This document shows, in pieces, positions 16,374-25,167 of a DNA stretch of 64,000 bases; position 1 is the stretch's first letter, and the number at the start of each line of letters is the position of its first letter. Made by a program: the position numbers and the translations under genes. This DNA is from an uncultured Collinsella sp. (GTDB lineage: Bacteria; Actinomycetota; Coriobacteriia; Coriobacteriales; Coriobacteriaceae), in contig UQKQ01000005.1 of the NCBI GenBank assembly GCA_900541645.1, positions 1 through 64,000 of the forward strand. The letters run 5' to 3'. The notes under the pieces were generated by a model. It did no database searches. It was not told the origin of the DNA and was given only the letters and a program-made list of their open reading frames with translations.

Positions 16374-17179
16374 AAGTTCTCTCCTTTTGTCACAGTCCAC
16401 CATTGGCAAGGGTTCAGTATTTTAATCGCATGACGGGGGTCGACTCCGGCGTCAACTGCAGAGTTCATCAATATATCAACGAACGGCTCCTCGGAGCGGT
16501 CGTGGCCGAGCAAGATCACCGGCAGACCGCGCAGAGTGAGGTCCTGTGCCGCGTGGTAGCCCGCCTCGCCCGTCACGACAACATCTGCGCCCGCGGCGAT
16601 GGCGAGCTCTCCGAAGTCGCCCAGGGAGCCGCCCAAAATGGCGACGGTGCGGCACGGGCGATCAGCTTTGCCCCACACACGCGGGTCGCTGCCAAAGGCC
16701 GTGGCGGCACGGGTGGCAAGATCGCGCAGCGTGCACGGGTCGTTGAGCGTTGCAAGTGCGCCCAGGCCGGTGGCCTCGGGGTCGTCCACGTGCTCCAGTG
16801 AGCTCACGGGTGCGGCACCCAGCAGCTTGCTCAGGCAGATACGTGCCTCGTGCGAGCGGTCCAGGTTGGTGTGGAGCGAGATAATGCTCACGCCGCAACG
16901 GGCTGCCTCGTAGAGCGCCGCGCTGCATTGGGGGCGCGTCGCACCGGGCGGGCAAAACGCCTCGGGCGCCTTGATATAGATGGGATGATGCGTTAGCAGC
17001 ACGTTGGCGCCGGCCTCCTGGGCGCGGTGCACATTGGCTTCGGTCGCATCGAGTGCGCAGGCAACACCGGTAATCTCCGCGGCAGGGTCGCCGACGGAAA
17101 GTCCTACATGGTCCCAGCTCTCGGCATTGGTCTTGGGATAGCGTGCCAGCAGCGCGCGCTCAAGCTCGGCGACGATCAT
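16370..17179 (-). CDS. NIF3/YbgI-family dinuclear metal protein
   Basis: A 269-residue member of the NIF3 family, toroidal hexamers with a two-metal site and an unsettled activity (GTP cyclohydrolase I type 2 has been proposed for some). The metal ligands are visible in ESWDHVGLSVGD, LLTHHPIY (paired His), and near the C-terminus GEAGYHAAQD and LLGHDRSEEP. Length fits the short form without a PII-like insert. It overlaps the cysteine desulfurase stop by 4 bases and the zinc-ribbon gene by 4 bases, so the three are translationally linked. Confidence 0.9.
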   Translation of the reverse strand: MIVAELERALLARYPKTNAESWDHVGLSVGDPAAEITGVACALDATEANVHRAQEAGANVLLTHHPIYIKAPEAFCPPGATRPQCSAALYEAARCGVSIISLHTNLDRSHEARICLSKLLGAAPVSSLEHVDDPEATGLGALATLNDPCTLRDLATRAATAFGSDPRVWGKADRPCRTVAILGGSLGDFGELAIAAGADVVVTGEAGYHAAQDLTLRGLPVILLGHDRSEEPFVDILMNSAVDAGVDPRHAIKILNPCQWWTVTKGENL

Positions 17180-18354
17180 GCGGCGCCTACGATCGAGAGC
17201 AGCGTCTGGGCAAACTCGTCCAGATCGTCCGGATTCACGCGGTCGTCAAAGGAAATGCGCAGTGCGCTCAATGCCTGCTCGCGACCGATGCCCATCGCGC
17301 TTAAAACATGGCTCGGGTCCATGCTGCCGCTCGAGCACGCCGAGCCGGCCGAAACCTCAAAGCCGGCGGCGTCGAGCTTAATGATGAGTTCCTCGGAGTC
17401 CATGCCATCAATGTAGATCGATACCATGCCGGGCAGACGGTCGGCTTGCGCGTAGTCACCCATGGTGGCGTGAATGCGCGGGTGGGCCGTAAGCGTGGCG
17501 TAGAGCTTGTCGGAAAGGGCTTGCAGCTTCGCGCGCTCCTGAGCCACATGGGGCGTCAGAGACGAGGCGGCAGCGGCAAAGGCGAGCTGCGTTCGCAGGT
17601 CCTGCGTGCCCGCGCGACGACCGGCCTCCTGTCCGCCGCCAAAGATGCGCGGGCGCAGCGGCGTGCGGCTCTTAAGGTAGAGTGCGCCAGATGCCACGGG
17701 ACCGCCAATCTTGTGGGCTGCGACGGACATGGCGTCGACGCCCAGCTCGGTGACATCGAGCGGAATATGCAAGTAGCCCTGGATGGCATCGGTGTGGAAC
17801 AGGGCACCTGCGGTGTGCGCAGCTGCGGCAAGCTCGCGGATGGGCTGCACCACGCCGGTCTCGTTGTTGGCGGCCATGATGCTTACGAGCGCCACGTCGT
17901 CGCCGAGCAGCTCGATGAGCGCGGCAGGTTCAATGTAGCCCGCACGGAAGGGCTGCACCAGGTCGACGGTAAAGCCGGCGGCACGCAGCAGCGGCAGGTT
18001 GTCCAGAATCGAATCGTGCTCGATGGCCGAAACGATTACACGACCGCGCTTGCGATCGCGCTGACGAGCGCCCTCGGCAAGACCGAGCAGCGCCAGCTGG
18101 TTGGCTTCGGTGCCGCCGTTGGTCAGTACAATCTCGGACGGGCGGACGTGCGCGCCAAAGCTGCGGGCGATTTCGCGACGTGCAACCTCCAGACGCGCGG
18201 CAGCCTTGCGGCCGAGCGAATGCAGCGAGTTGGGGTTGACGCCGGCAAGCTCGCTGTCGTCGTACTCGCGCTGCGCAAGGAGCGCCTCGGCGCGCATTGG
18301 CGTCGAGGCGGCATAGTCAAGATTCACGGGTATGCGGTTTTGACCTGCGGTCAT
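17176..18354 (-). CDS. Cysteine desulfurase (NifS/IscS-like)
   Basis: A 392-residue PLP enzyme that takes sulfur from cysteine for Fe-S clusters or tRNA thiolation. The N-terminal VNLDYAASTPM, TNGGTEANQLAL, IMAANNETGV and the PLP-Lys segment SVAAHKIGGP are present. The persulfide-carrying Cys lies in SAGSACSSGS, the short-loop class I arrangement. Whether it serves Fe-S assembly or tRNA modification is not shown, since no iscU or mnmA lies alongside. It is 6 bp downstream of rpe on the minus strand. Confidence 0.9.
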   Translation of the reverse strand: MTAGQNRIPVNLDYAASTPMRAEALLAQREYDDSELAGVNPNSLHSLGRKAAARLEVARREIARSFGAHVRPSEIVLTNGGTEANQLALLGLAEGARQRDRKRGRVIVSAIEHDSILDNLPLLRAAGFTVDLVQPFRAGYIEPAALIELLGDDVALVSIMAANNETGVVQPIRELAAAAHTAGALFHTDAIQGYLHIPLDVTELGVDAMSVAAHKIGGPVASGALYLKSRTPLRPRIFGGGQEAGRRAGTQDLRTQLAFAAAASSLTPHVAQERAKLQALSDKLYATLTAHPRIHATMGDYAQADRLPGMVSIYIDGMDSEELIIKLDAAGFEVSAGSACSSGSMDPSHVLSAMGIGREQALSALRISFDDRVNPDDLDEFAQTLLSIVGAA

Positions 18355-18360
18355 AAGGGT

Positions 18361-19032
18361 TTATGCCTCCTGTGCGGCCTCGTTGCCCAGCTTCTGCAGC
18401 AGCGCAACCTCGGCAGCGGGATCTTCGGACTTAAATACGGCAGAACCGGCCACGAGCACGTTGGCGCCGGCCTTGACGACCTCGGCAATGTTCTTGGAAG
18501 AAATGCCACCGTCGACCTCGATGAGGGGCGAAACGCCGTGACGCTCGCACATGGCCTTGAGCTCGTGAAGCTTTGCGATGGTGCCCGGGATAAAGCTCTG
18601 GCCGCCAAAGCCCGGGTTCACACTCATGAGCAGCACCATATCGACGACGTCGATGATGCTCTCGAGCACGCACACGGGGGTGGCGGGGTTGAGCACCACG
18701 CCGGCCTTGACGCCGCGCTGCTGCAGATGGGTGAGCGTGCGGTGCAGGTGCGTGGAGGCCTCGTAGTGTACGGTGATCATATCGGCGCCGGCGTCTGCGT
18801 ACCAATCGACCGTCTCGTCGGTGTTCGACACCATGAGGTGCGCGTCGACCGGTACATTGGTGGAGCGCTTGACGGCCTTGAGGATGTCAACGCCAAAGGT
18901 GAGGTTGCCGGTAAAGTGGCCGTCCATGACGTCGAAGTGCACGTAGTCGGCGCCGGCGATCTTGTCGAGTTCGCCCTTGAGGTTGGCCATGTCGGCCGAG
19001 AGGACGGACGGAGCGATTTTAATGGAACCCAT
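18361..19032 (-). CDS. rpe: Ribulose-phosphate 3-epimerase
   Basis: A 223-residue TIM-barrel enzyme of the pentose phosphate pathway that interconverts ribulose-5-phosphate and xylulose-5-phosphate. Visible signatures are IAPSVLSADMANL, the metal His/Asp in YVHFDVMDGHF, VDAHLMV, LLMSVNPGFGGQSFI and IEVDGGIS, the last with the second catalytic Asp. Length is typical (about 220). An AAAGG site precedes the ATG, 18 bp after the gpsA stop. Confidence 0.95.
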   Translation of the reverse strand: MGSIKIAPSVLSADMANLKGELDKIAGADYVHFDVMDGHFTGNLTFGVDILKAVKRSTNVPVDAHLMVSNTDETVDWYADAGADMITVHYEASTHLHRTLTHLQQRGVKAGVVLNPATPVCVLESIIDVVDMVLLMSVNPGFGGQSFIPGTIAKLHELKAMCERHGVSPLIEVDGGISSKNIAEVVKAGANVLVAGSAVFKSEDPAAEVALLQKLGNEAAQEA

Positions 19033-19050
19033 GGTAGTAGCCTTTCTGCG

Positions 19051-20058
19051 CTAGTCGGTGAGTCCGTAGAACTCTTGAGAGGGGACGCGATCGGTAAGAA
19101 TCTCGAGCGCCCTATCCAAAGTAACACCGTTGTAGAGCGTTTGCTCCACGGCAAAGGTGAGCGGAATGTCTACGCCCAGTGAACGGGCGAGCTCGCTGAC
19201 GCTGCGGGCCGCGACGGCGCCCTCCACCACCATATGCGTGCGCGCTTGGTACTCGTCGAGCGAAACACCGTGGGCAAACTCGTAACCAAAGGTGCGGTTG
19301 CGCGAATGCTCGGAGGTACAGGTGGCAATGAGGTCGCCCATGCCTGCAAGCCCCATGCAAGTCATAGCTTGACCGCCGCGGGCGTGCACCAGACGGCTGA
19401 TCTCGGCCAGGCCGCGCGTCATGATGAGGGCGAGCGTGTTGTCGCCTGCGCCCGAACCGGCGGAGATGCCGCACACGATGGCGATGACATTTTTCATGGC
19501 GCCGCAGACCTCGACACCGGTCATGTCCTGCGACAGGTAGATGCGGAATGCCGTGGACAGGAGCAGGTCCTTAAAGGTCTCCCCTATCTGCGGATCTTCG
19601 CTGGCGATGACGGCGGCCGAAAGCCCGCCGCGGCAGATCTCCTCGGCATGGTTGGGGCCCGAGAGGGCCGCCACACGCCGCTCGTTGCCGATCTCGCTGG
19701 CGATGACCTCGCTCATGAGCAGTCCGGACTCGGGCTCAATGCCCTTGGTAAGGCAGAGCACCGGGGTGTCGGCGGCGATGAAGGGCGCTGCCTGATGGCA
19801 TACGCTGCGCAGGTGTGTGGAGGGCACGGCAAAGATGATGGCGTCGGCGGCGTCGAGCGCTTGCGCCAGGTCCGTCGTGGCGACGACGTTGCCGGGCAGC
19901 TCGTAGTCCACCAGATACCGGGGGTTGCAGTGCTCGCCATTGATGCCGGCGGCCGTCTGCTCGCTATGGGCCCACATGGTCACGCGCTCGGTTCGCGCGG
20001 CGGCAAGGCCGGCGACGGCGGTTCCCCAGGAGCCGGAGCCAATCAGCGCAACATTCAT
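19051..20058 (-). CDS. gpsA: Glycerol-3-phosphate dehydrogenase [NAD(P)+]
   Basis: A 335-residue cytosolic dehydrogenase that reduces dihydroxyacetone phosphate to sn-glycerol-3-phosphate for phospholipid synthesis. The N-terminal Rossmann motif is IGSGSWGTAVAGLAA. The substrate and catalytic segments LTKGIEPESG, ALSGPNHAEEI, and the Lys of GAMKNVIAI are in order. It lies directly after plsY, which uses its product; the shared transcript makes a compact phosphatidate branch together with plsC further upstream. RBS GGAGAG precedes the ATG. Confidence 0.95.
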   Translation of the reverse strand: MNVALIGSGSWGTAVAGLAAARTERVTMWAHSEQTAAGINGEHCNPRYLVDYELPGNVVATTDLAQALDAADAIIFAVPSTHLRSVCHQAAPFIAADTPVLCLTKGIEPESGLLMSEVIASEIGNERRVAALSGPNHAEEICRGGLSAAVIASEDPQIGETFKDLLLSTAFRIYLSQDMTGVEVCGAMKNVIAIVCGISAGSGAGDNTLALIMTRGLAEISRLVHARGGQAMTCMGLAGMGDLIATCTSEHSRNRTFGYEFAHGVSLDEYQARTHMVVEGAVAARSVSELARSLGVDIPLTFAVEQTLYNGVTLDRALEILTDRVPSQEFYGLTD

Positions 20059-20067
20059 GACTCTCTC

Positions 20068-20751
20068 CTACTTATCGTCGGGCTCGGTGACGCGCTTGGT
20101 AAACGAGAGCTTGGACTCCTTACCACACGTGAGCTTTTTGATATTCGCGCGATGGGCCCACACCACGGTGATGCCGATCAGCGCCATGCAAAACTTAAGG
20201 CCCAGGCTGCTGTATGGAAAGACCGCACAAGCGGCGATGGGAAGGCCGATGGCGGCGGCAAGCGAGCCCACCGACACGTATTTGGTAATGGCGACGGCTA
20301 CGATAAACATGCCCAGCAGCGACAGGCCAATAGGCCAGTACCAGGCGAGGATGACGCCCAGACCGACCGCGATGCCCTTGCCGCCGTGGAAGTTGAGGTA
20401 TGGCGAGAAGATGTGGCCCCATACCGCTGCCAGGCAGATGACGCCAAGCATCCAGTCGCCGGGAGCTCCGGGTGCCATGATATTCGGCGGAAAGCCATAG
20501 CCTAGATCGGCGATAAGCGGGCGGGCGATAAGAACGCAGACGGCGCCCTTCAGGCAATCGAGCAGCAGCGTGAGCGCCGCGACCTTGGGACCAGCCACGC
20601 GCAGCGCGTTGGTGGTGCCGATGTTGCCGGAGCCCGCATTGCGAATGTCGGTGTGGTTGAACACGCGGCCCAGGATCAGGCCAAACGGAATCGCTCCGAT
20701 AAAGAACGAGACCACGGCGCAGATGGCGGTCAGCAGAATCGGATTATGCAT
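20068..20751 (-). CDS. plsY: Acyl-phosphate:glycerol-3-phosphate acyltransferase
   Basis: A 227-residue polytopic membrane enzyme that acylates glycerol-3-phosphate from acyl-phosphate to make lysophosphatidate. The conserved loops are NAGSGNIGTTNALR (motif 1), the GHIFSPYLNFHGGKGIA block (motif 2) and a later basic TM end. About five to six spans. The ATG at 20751 has AGGAGC upstream and overlaps the der stop by 8 bases; an extra upstream frame to 20862 is a shadow of der. Next gene: gpsA, which supplies its substrate. Confidence 0.92.
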   Translation of the reverse strand: MHNPILLTAICAVVSFFIGAIPFGLILGRVFNHTDIRNAGSGNIGTTNALRVAGPKVAALTLLLDCLKGAVCVLIARPLIADLGYGFPPNIMAPGAPGDWMLGVICLAAVWGHIFSPYLNFHGGKGIAVGLGVILAWYWPIGLSLLGMFIVAVAITKYVSVGSLAAAIGLPIAACAVFPYSSLGLKFCMALIGITVVWAHRANIKKLTCGKESKLSFTKRVTEPDDK

Positions 20752-22078
20752 CCTTTTGCTCCTTCTTCCTAAAGAAGAGTCGTATGGGCGTGCCGGCAAA
20801 ATCGAAGGTCGAACGCATGCGGTTCTCCACGTAGCGCTGGTAGGTGTCGTTGACCAGGTCACTGTGGTTGACGAAGAACGTAAACGTCGGCGGGTTGACG
20901 CCCGTCTGGGTCACGTAGTGCATGCGCAGGCGGCGCTTGCCGTCCACTACGGTGTGGCCAAACTCGCGCAGGTCGGTGAGGAACGCGTTGAGGCGCGAGG
21001 TGCTAATCTTCTGCGAGCGCGTCTTTTCGGCGGCGTCTACCATCGCCCAGATCTTCTCGACGCTGCGGCCGGTGAGAGCAGAGATGCGCAGGTACTGGGC
21101 CCAGGGAGCCATGACGCCCAGACGGCGGTCGATGGTCTCCATGCAGGCCTCGCGCTTACGGTCGTCGTCGAGCAGATCCCACTTGTTGAGCAGCACAACG
21201 ATGGCGCAGCCGCGCTCGATGGCAAGACCCATGACCTTCTGGTCCTGCTCGGTAACGCCCACGGAGGCGTCGACGACGAGCAGCGCCACGTCGGCGCGGT
21301 CGATGGCGCGCAGGCCGCGGACCATGGAGTAGTACTCGATGTTCTCGTACACGGTGCTCTTCTTGCGAATGCCCGCGGTGTCGACCATGCGGTAGTGCTT
21401 GCCGTTACGCTCGACGACCGTGTCGATGGCGTCGCGCGTCGTGCCGGCAATGTTGGACACGATAGAACGGTCGGCGCCCAGGATGCGGTTGAACAGCGAC
21501 GACTTGCCGGCGTTGGGGCGGCCGATGATGGCCACGTTCAGCGCGTCGGGGAACTCATCGGCGACCTCGTCTTCTTCCTCGGGAAGCAGGGCCACGATAT
21601 CGTCGAGCAGGTCGCCCGTGCCATGGCCATGCAGGGCCGAGAGCGGCGTGGGCTCGCCGATACCGAGCGAATAGAACTCCCAGATGCTGTCGTTTTCGCG
21701 ATCGGGGTTGTCGAGCTTGTTCACCAGCAGAAAGACCGGCTTGTCGCAGCGCTTGAGCATGCGGGCGACCGACTCGTCCTCCTCGGTGACGCCGGTGCGG
21801 CCATCGACTACAAACAGGATGACTGCGGCTTCCTCGGCGGCGGCGAGCGCCTGGTCGCGGATGGACGTGGCAAAGACGTCGTCGCTCTTGAGCGGCTCGA
21901 TACCGCCCGTGTCGACGATGGTGAACTCGCGGCCGTTCCAATCGGCCGTGTGATACGAGCGGTCGCGCGTGACGCCGCGAGACTCGTGGACGATGGCGTC
22001 CGAGGTCTGGGCCAGGCGGTTAACGAGCGTGGATTTGCCCACGTTGGGGCGTCCGACGACGGCGACGATAGGTTTCAT
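20744..22078 (-). CDS. der: Ribosome-assembly GTPase Der (EngA)
   Basis: A 444-residue protein with two tandem GTPase domains and a C-terminal KH-like domain; it acts in 50S subunit maturation. The first G domain has GRPNVGKST, the DTGG switch and NKLD. The second has GRPNAGKSSLFN, DTAGI and NKWD. The C-terminal domain runs from about residue 345. The frame is open to 22249, but the ATG at 22078 with AAAGGAGAG upstream begins the usual KPIVAVVGRPNVG. It ends inside the plsY start. Confidence 0.95.
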   Translation of the reverse strand: MKPIVAVVGRPNVGKSTLVNRLAQTSDAIVHESRGVTRDRSYHTADWNGREFTIVDTGGIEPLKSDDVFATSIRDQALAAAEEAAVILFVVDGRTGVTEEDESVARMLKRCDKPVFLLVNKLDNPDRENDSIWEFYSLGIGEPTPLSALHGHGTGDLLDDIVALLPEEEDEVADEFPDALNVAIIGRPNAGKSSLFNRILGADRSIVSNIAGTTRDAIDTVVERNGKHYRMVDTAGIRKKSTVYENIEYYSMVRGLRAIDRADVALLVVDASVGVTEQDQKVMGLAIERGCAIVVLLNKWDLLDDDRKREACMETIDRRLGVMAPWAQYLRISALTGRSVEKIWAMVDAAEKTRSQKISTSRLNAFLTDLREFGHTVVDGKRRLRMHYVTQTGVNPPTFTFFVNHSDLVNDTYQRYVENRMRSTFDFAGTPIRLFFRKKEQKDA

Positions 22079-22088
22079 CTGCTCTCCT

Positions 22089-23531
22089 TTAATGGGTAGG
22101 TTCAGTGGAAGTGTTAGAGTCGGCAGGCACAATGCCAAGGATATGCTCCAGGGTATCGAGCAGCTCATGCGGCATGGTCGACACCACATGAACCTCGGCG
22201 CCGCGACTGGTAAGGCTTGCGAGTAAATCGTCCCGATGATACTCGTCAAGCGTCATGCCGTCAGCGTTGAACATGAGCTTAGGCACAAAGAGCATAACCC
22301 CCGACAGATCTTGGGGCAGCTGCTCCAAGATGTCACACGCGACGATGAGGCCGGTCACGTCCACGTTGCCGCCAAAGTAGCGGTTCTTGATGGCCGTGAC
22401 AGTGCCGGCGAGTCCCTGGGGCGACTCCACAAAGCGGGCCACCGTGTCGCGTGCGCTGGCGCCCGAGAGGCACAGCAAATGCTGGCTGCGGGCGGCGATG
22501 GCCTCGCGGACGCGGGCCAGACGCTCGGTATAGGCGGCAAGCACGTCGTCGGTCTCGTCTAGATACGAGCGGATCATGCCGATGCCGTCGTAGTACTGCG
22601 GGTAACCGTCGTAAAAGTCTGCCTCTGGAGGATCGATGCCGGCGTCCAGATAGAACTCGTCGCTCATCTGGAAGGTGTGGCGGCCAAAGCGCTCATAGGC
22701 GCGGTCCTGGAACGGTCGGATCATGGCAATGGTCTCGCGCGCCAGTTCGGGCTTGTCGCTGTATGACCAGCTAAAGCGGTTTTGGTGTTTGGTAAAACCG
22801 AGCGGCACAATGCCCAGGCTTGTGATTTGCTCGTGCTCCTCGCAAAAGCGCAGGGTCTTTTCCAGCTCCTCGCCGTCGTTCATGCCGGGGCACAACACGA
22901 TCTGCGCGTGAATCTCGATGCCGGCGGCAATGATGGTCTCGAGTACGTCCATGCCTCGCTGGGCGTTACGGCCCATCATACGACGGCGGACGTCGGGGCT
23001 CACAGCGTGGACCGACACGTTCATGGGACTCATGTTGCGCTGGATGACGTTTTGCACGTCCTCGTCGGTGAGGTTCGTAAGCGTGACAAAGTTGCCTTGC
23101 AAAAAGCTTAGGCGATAGTCGTCGTCGCGAATATAGAGCGTGGAGCGGCCGCCCTTGGGGAGCATGGTCATAAAGCAGAACACGCAGGCGTTGACGCAGG
23201 TACGCATGCCGTCGAAGATGGGGCCATCGAACTCCAAACCCCAATCCTCGCCGGGAAAGCGGTCGAGCTCGACGGGGGTGACGGTGCCGTCGCGCGGGTC
23301 GAAAACCTCGAGGTCGACGGTATCATCGTCGGCCTCCCAGAGCCATACGATCATGTCGGTGAGCGCCTCACCGTTGACCGTGAGCACGCGCATGCCCGGC
23401 TCGATACCCACATCCCACGCGGGCGATTCGGGACGCACGTTCTTTACGAGCGCGCCCTCACCCGGCTCGGGGTCGCGGCTGCGCCCGTAATCGGCCACCT
23501 CGGCGGCGTATGCGGGTACGGTCTGGTCCAT
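22089..23531 (-). CDS. DUF512 protein with PDZ and radical-SAM-like Cys cluster
   Basis: A 480-residue protein of the DUF512 group often adjacent to der. Residues about 20-80 are PDZ-like (VRPESPAWDVGIEPGMRVL). The centre has RTCVNACVFCFMTMLP, a CxxxCxxC-type Fe-S motif like that of radical-SAM enzymes, within a TIM-barrel-like region. The DUF512 domain occupies the C-terminal half. Reaction unknown. The ATG at 23531 directly follows the ispH stop (2 bases between), and a longer frame to 23636 is a shadow. It is followed by der after 10 bp. Confidence 0.85.
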   Translation of the reverse strand: MDQTVPAYAAEVADYGRSRDPEPGEGALVKNVRPESPAWDVGIEPGMRVLTVNGEALTDMIVWLWEADDDTVDLEVFDPRDGTVTPVELDRFPGEDWGLEFDGPIFDGMRTCVNACVFCFMTMLPKGGRSTLYIRDDDYRLSFLQGNFVTLTNLTDEDVQNVIQRNMSPMNVSVHAVSPDVRRRMMGRNAQRGMDVLETIIAAGIEIHAQIVLCPGMNDGEELEKTLRFCEEHEQITSLGIVPLGFTKHQNRFSWSYSDKPELARETIAMIRPFQDRAYERFGRHTFQMSDEFYLDAGIDPPEADFYDGYPQYYDGIGMIRSYLDETDDVLAAYTERLARVREAIAARSQHLLCLSGASARDTVARFVESPQGLAGTVTAIKNRYFGGNVDVTGLIVACDILEQLPQDLSGVMLFVPKLMFNADGMTLDEYHRDDLLASLTSRGAEVHVVSTMPHELLDTLEHILGIVPADSNTSTEPTH

Positions 23532-23533
23532 GG

Positions 23534-24433
23534 TTAGCGGCAAAGCTCCTTGATGCGCTCGACGGCGCGCTCGATGTGTTCTTGCGGGGTGGAGGCTCCG
23601 GCGGTGATGCCGATGTGGTGAGCGTCGGTAAACCACGCGGCTTGGAGCTCAGAAGCTTCCTCGATGTGATACGTGCGCTCGCAGGCGTCTGCGCAAATCT
23701 GCGCCAGGCGGCGGGTGTTGCCCGAGTTCTTGCCGCCCACGATGACCATGCAGTCGCAGCGGTTGGCAAGTGTGGCTGCTGCCTGTTGACGCTCACTCGT
23801 GGCGGCGCAGATGGTGTTGATCACGCGCAGCTCCTGCACGCGCGGGGTGATAGCAGCCACGACCTCGGCCAAGTTCTGCGCAGTCTGGGTGGTCTGCACA
23901 ACCAAGCCCACTTTACCCTTGAGCGACAGCGCGTCCGCATCGGCAGCGCAGCTCACGACCTGCGCGTCATCGCCGGCGTGGCCCAGGATGCCCTCGACTT
24001 CGGGGTGGCCCGGCTCGCCCACGACGATCACGCGGTAGCCCTCGCGCACCAGGCGCTCGGCCGCCACGTGGACCTTCTTCACGTAGGGGCAGGTGGCGTC
24101 GACGACGTTAAGGCCACGCTCGCGAGCGGCATCAATGACCTGCGGCACCACGCCGTGGGCGCGGATGATCACAGTGCCCGACGTGGCGTCGTCCAAGGTG
24201 TCGGCCAGACCGACGCCTGCCTCGGCGAGCTCGCGTACCACGATCGGGTTATGGATGAGCGGACCCAAGGTATGGACCTGAGTGCACTCCCCTGCCTGCG
24301 GCGCAGCGGCCAGCGCCATATCGAGCGCACGCTGTACGCCGTAGCAGGTGCCGGCGTGGGCAGCGATTTCGATAGTGGGGGCGTCTGCCTTGCCGGGCAC
24401 AGCCTCGGCGGTGTTCATGACTTCCTCGTCCAT
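23534..24433 (-). CDS. ispH: 4-hydroxy-3-methylbut-2-enyl diphosphate reductase
   Basis: A 299-residue Fe-S enzyme for the last step of the MEP isoprenoid pathway, giving IPP and DMAPP. The three cluster Cys are visible in AGTCYGVQRA, DATCPYVKKVH and NTICAATSERQ. The His/Glu substrate residues (LIHNPIVV, RAHGV, PGHPEVEG) and GGKNSGNTRRL are in order. The start is uncertain: ATG 24433 follows the plsC stop by 2 bases, while ATG 24418 has GAGGAAG just upstream. Residues before the first Cys are not conserved in the family. Confidence 0.93.
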   Translation of the reverse strand: MDEEVMNTAEAVPGKADAPTIEIAAHAGTCYGVQRALDMALAAAPQAGECTQVHTLGPLIHNPIVVRELAEAGVGLADTLDDATSGTVIIRAHGVVPQVIDAARERGLNVVDATCPYVKKVHVAAERLVREGYRVIVVGEPGHPEVEGILGHAGDDAQVVSCAADADALSLKGKVGLVVQTTQTAQNLAEVVAAITPRVQELRVINTICAATSERQQAAATLANRCDCMVIVGGKNSGNTRRLAQICADACERTYHIEEASELQAAWFTDAHHIGITAGASTPQEHIERAVERIKELCR

Positions 24434-24435
24434 GG

Positions 24436-25164
24436 CTAGAACCTGCCCGGGTGCTCGGCGCACAGGTCATCACGCATGGCGTAGACGCGACTCATGGCTT
24501 CGGACTCAAACCAGGCTAGGCGCTCCTTGCGCTTGAGCTCGGCAGGCGCGTCGGAAAGCGAAATTGACTTGCCGGCGCGGATCCAGCACTTTTTGGGGCG
24601 CATGATCTTTTTGCCCGCAGGCGTAATATCGGACCAGCCGCAGATGGCGAGCGGGTTGACGGGTGCCTTACCCATCTGGGCGATGAGCGCAAAGCCGCCG
24701 TGGACCTCGGGCTTGATCTCGCGCGAGCGGATGCGCGTACCCTCGGGGAAGATCAGGACGTCCTCGCCGCGTTGCAGCGCATGCTGGGCGGCGCGCAGGC
24801 ACTTCATATCGGCAGTACCACGCTCCACGGGGATGCCGCCAACGCGGCTAAAGGCCCAGCGCACAATCTTGCTCTTGGCGAACTCGGACTTAAAGATGGG
24901 ACGAATGCGGCGCCCCCCAAAGAACAGCGCCGTCTCCACGGCCAAGAGCTCGGCCATCGAGGTGTGGTTGCAGATGACCACGCTGCCGCGGCCGTCCTGG
25001 CGCTCAAACAGCAGATCGGCATCTTCGACCTTCCAACGCCACATGAGCTTGGAGAAGGCCCAAAGGATGGCCATGACTACGACGACGGTACCGCGGATGA
25101 GCGCCGGGAACTCGGCGTAGGGGGCGTTGTAATAGTCCTCGGGCGTCTGCTTAAACAGGCGCAT
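24436..25164 (-). CDS. plsC: 1-acylglycerol-3-phosphate acyltransferase
   Basis: A 242-residue membrane-associated acyltransferase that converts lysophosphatidate to phosphatidate. One hydrophobic segment near residues 26-42 leads to the active site. The usual NHxSxxD motif appears as NHTSMAE, with Glu replacing Asp. Motif II VERG and motif III FPEGTRIRS are intact. It lies 3 bp after cmk and just before ispH. With plsY and gpsA downstream, the transcript covers phosphatidate synthesis. The Asp-to-Glu change is unusual but may be functional. Confidence 0.88.
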   Translation of the reverse strand: MRLFKQTPEDYYNAPYAEFPALIRGTVVVVMAILWAFSKLMWRWKVEDADLLFERQDGRGSVVICNHTSMAELLAVETALFFGGRRIRPIFKSEFAKSKIVRWAFSRVGGIPVERGTADMKCLRAAQHALQRGEDVLIFPEGTRIRSREIKPEVHGGFALIAQMGKAPVNPLAICGWSDITPAGKKIMRPKKCWIRAGKSISLSDAPAELKRKERLAWFESEAMSRVYAMRDDLCAEHPGRF

Positions 25165-25167
25165 GGG

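Noticed and set aside
17308..19182. A 624-codon plus-strand open frame
   Set aside because: It lies antisense to the cysteine desulfurase and rpe genes, has no family motifs and reflects their codon bias.
20570..22099. A 509-codon plus-strand open frame
   Set aside because: Antisense shadow of der and plsY; the minus strand has clear GTPase motifs.
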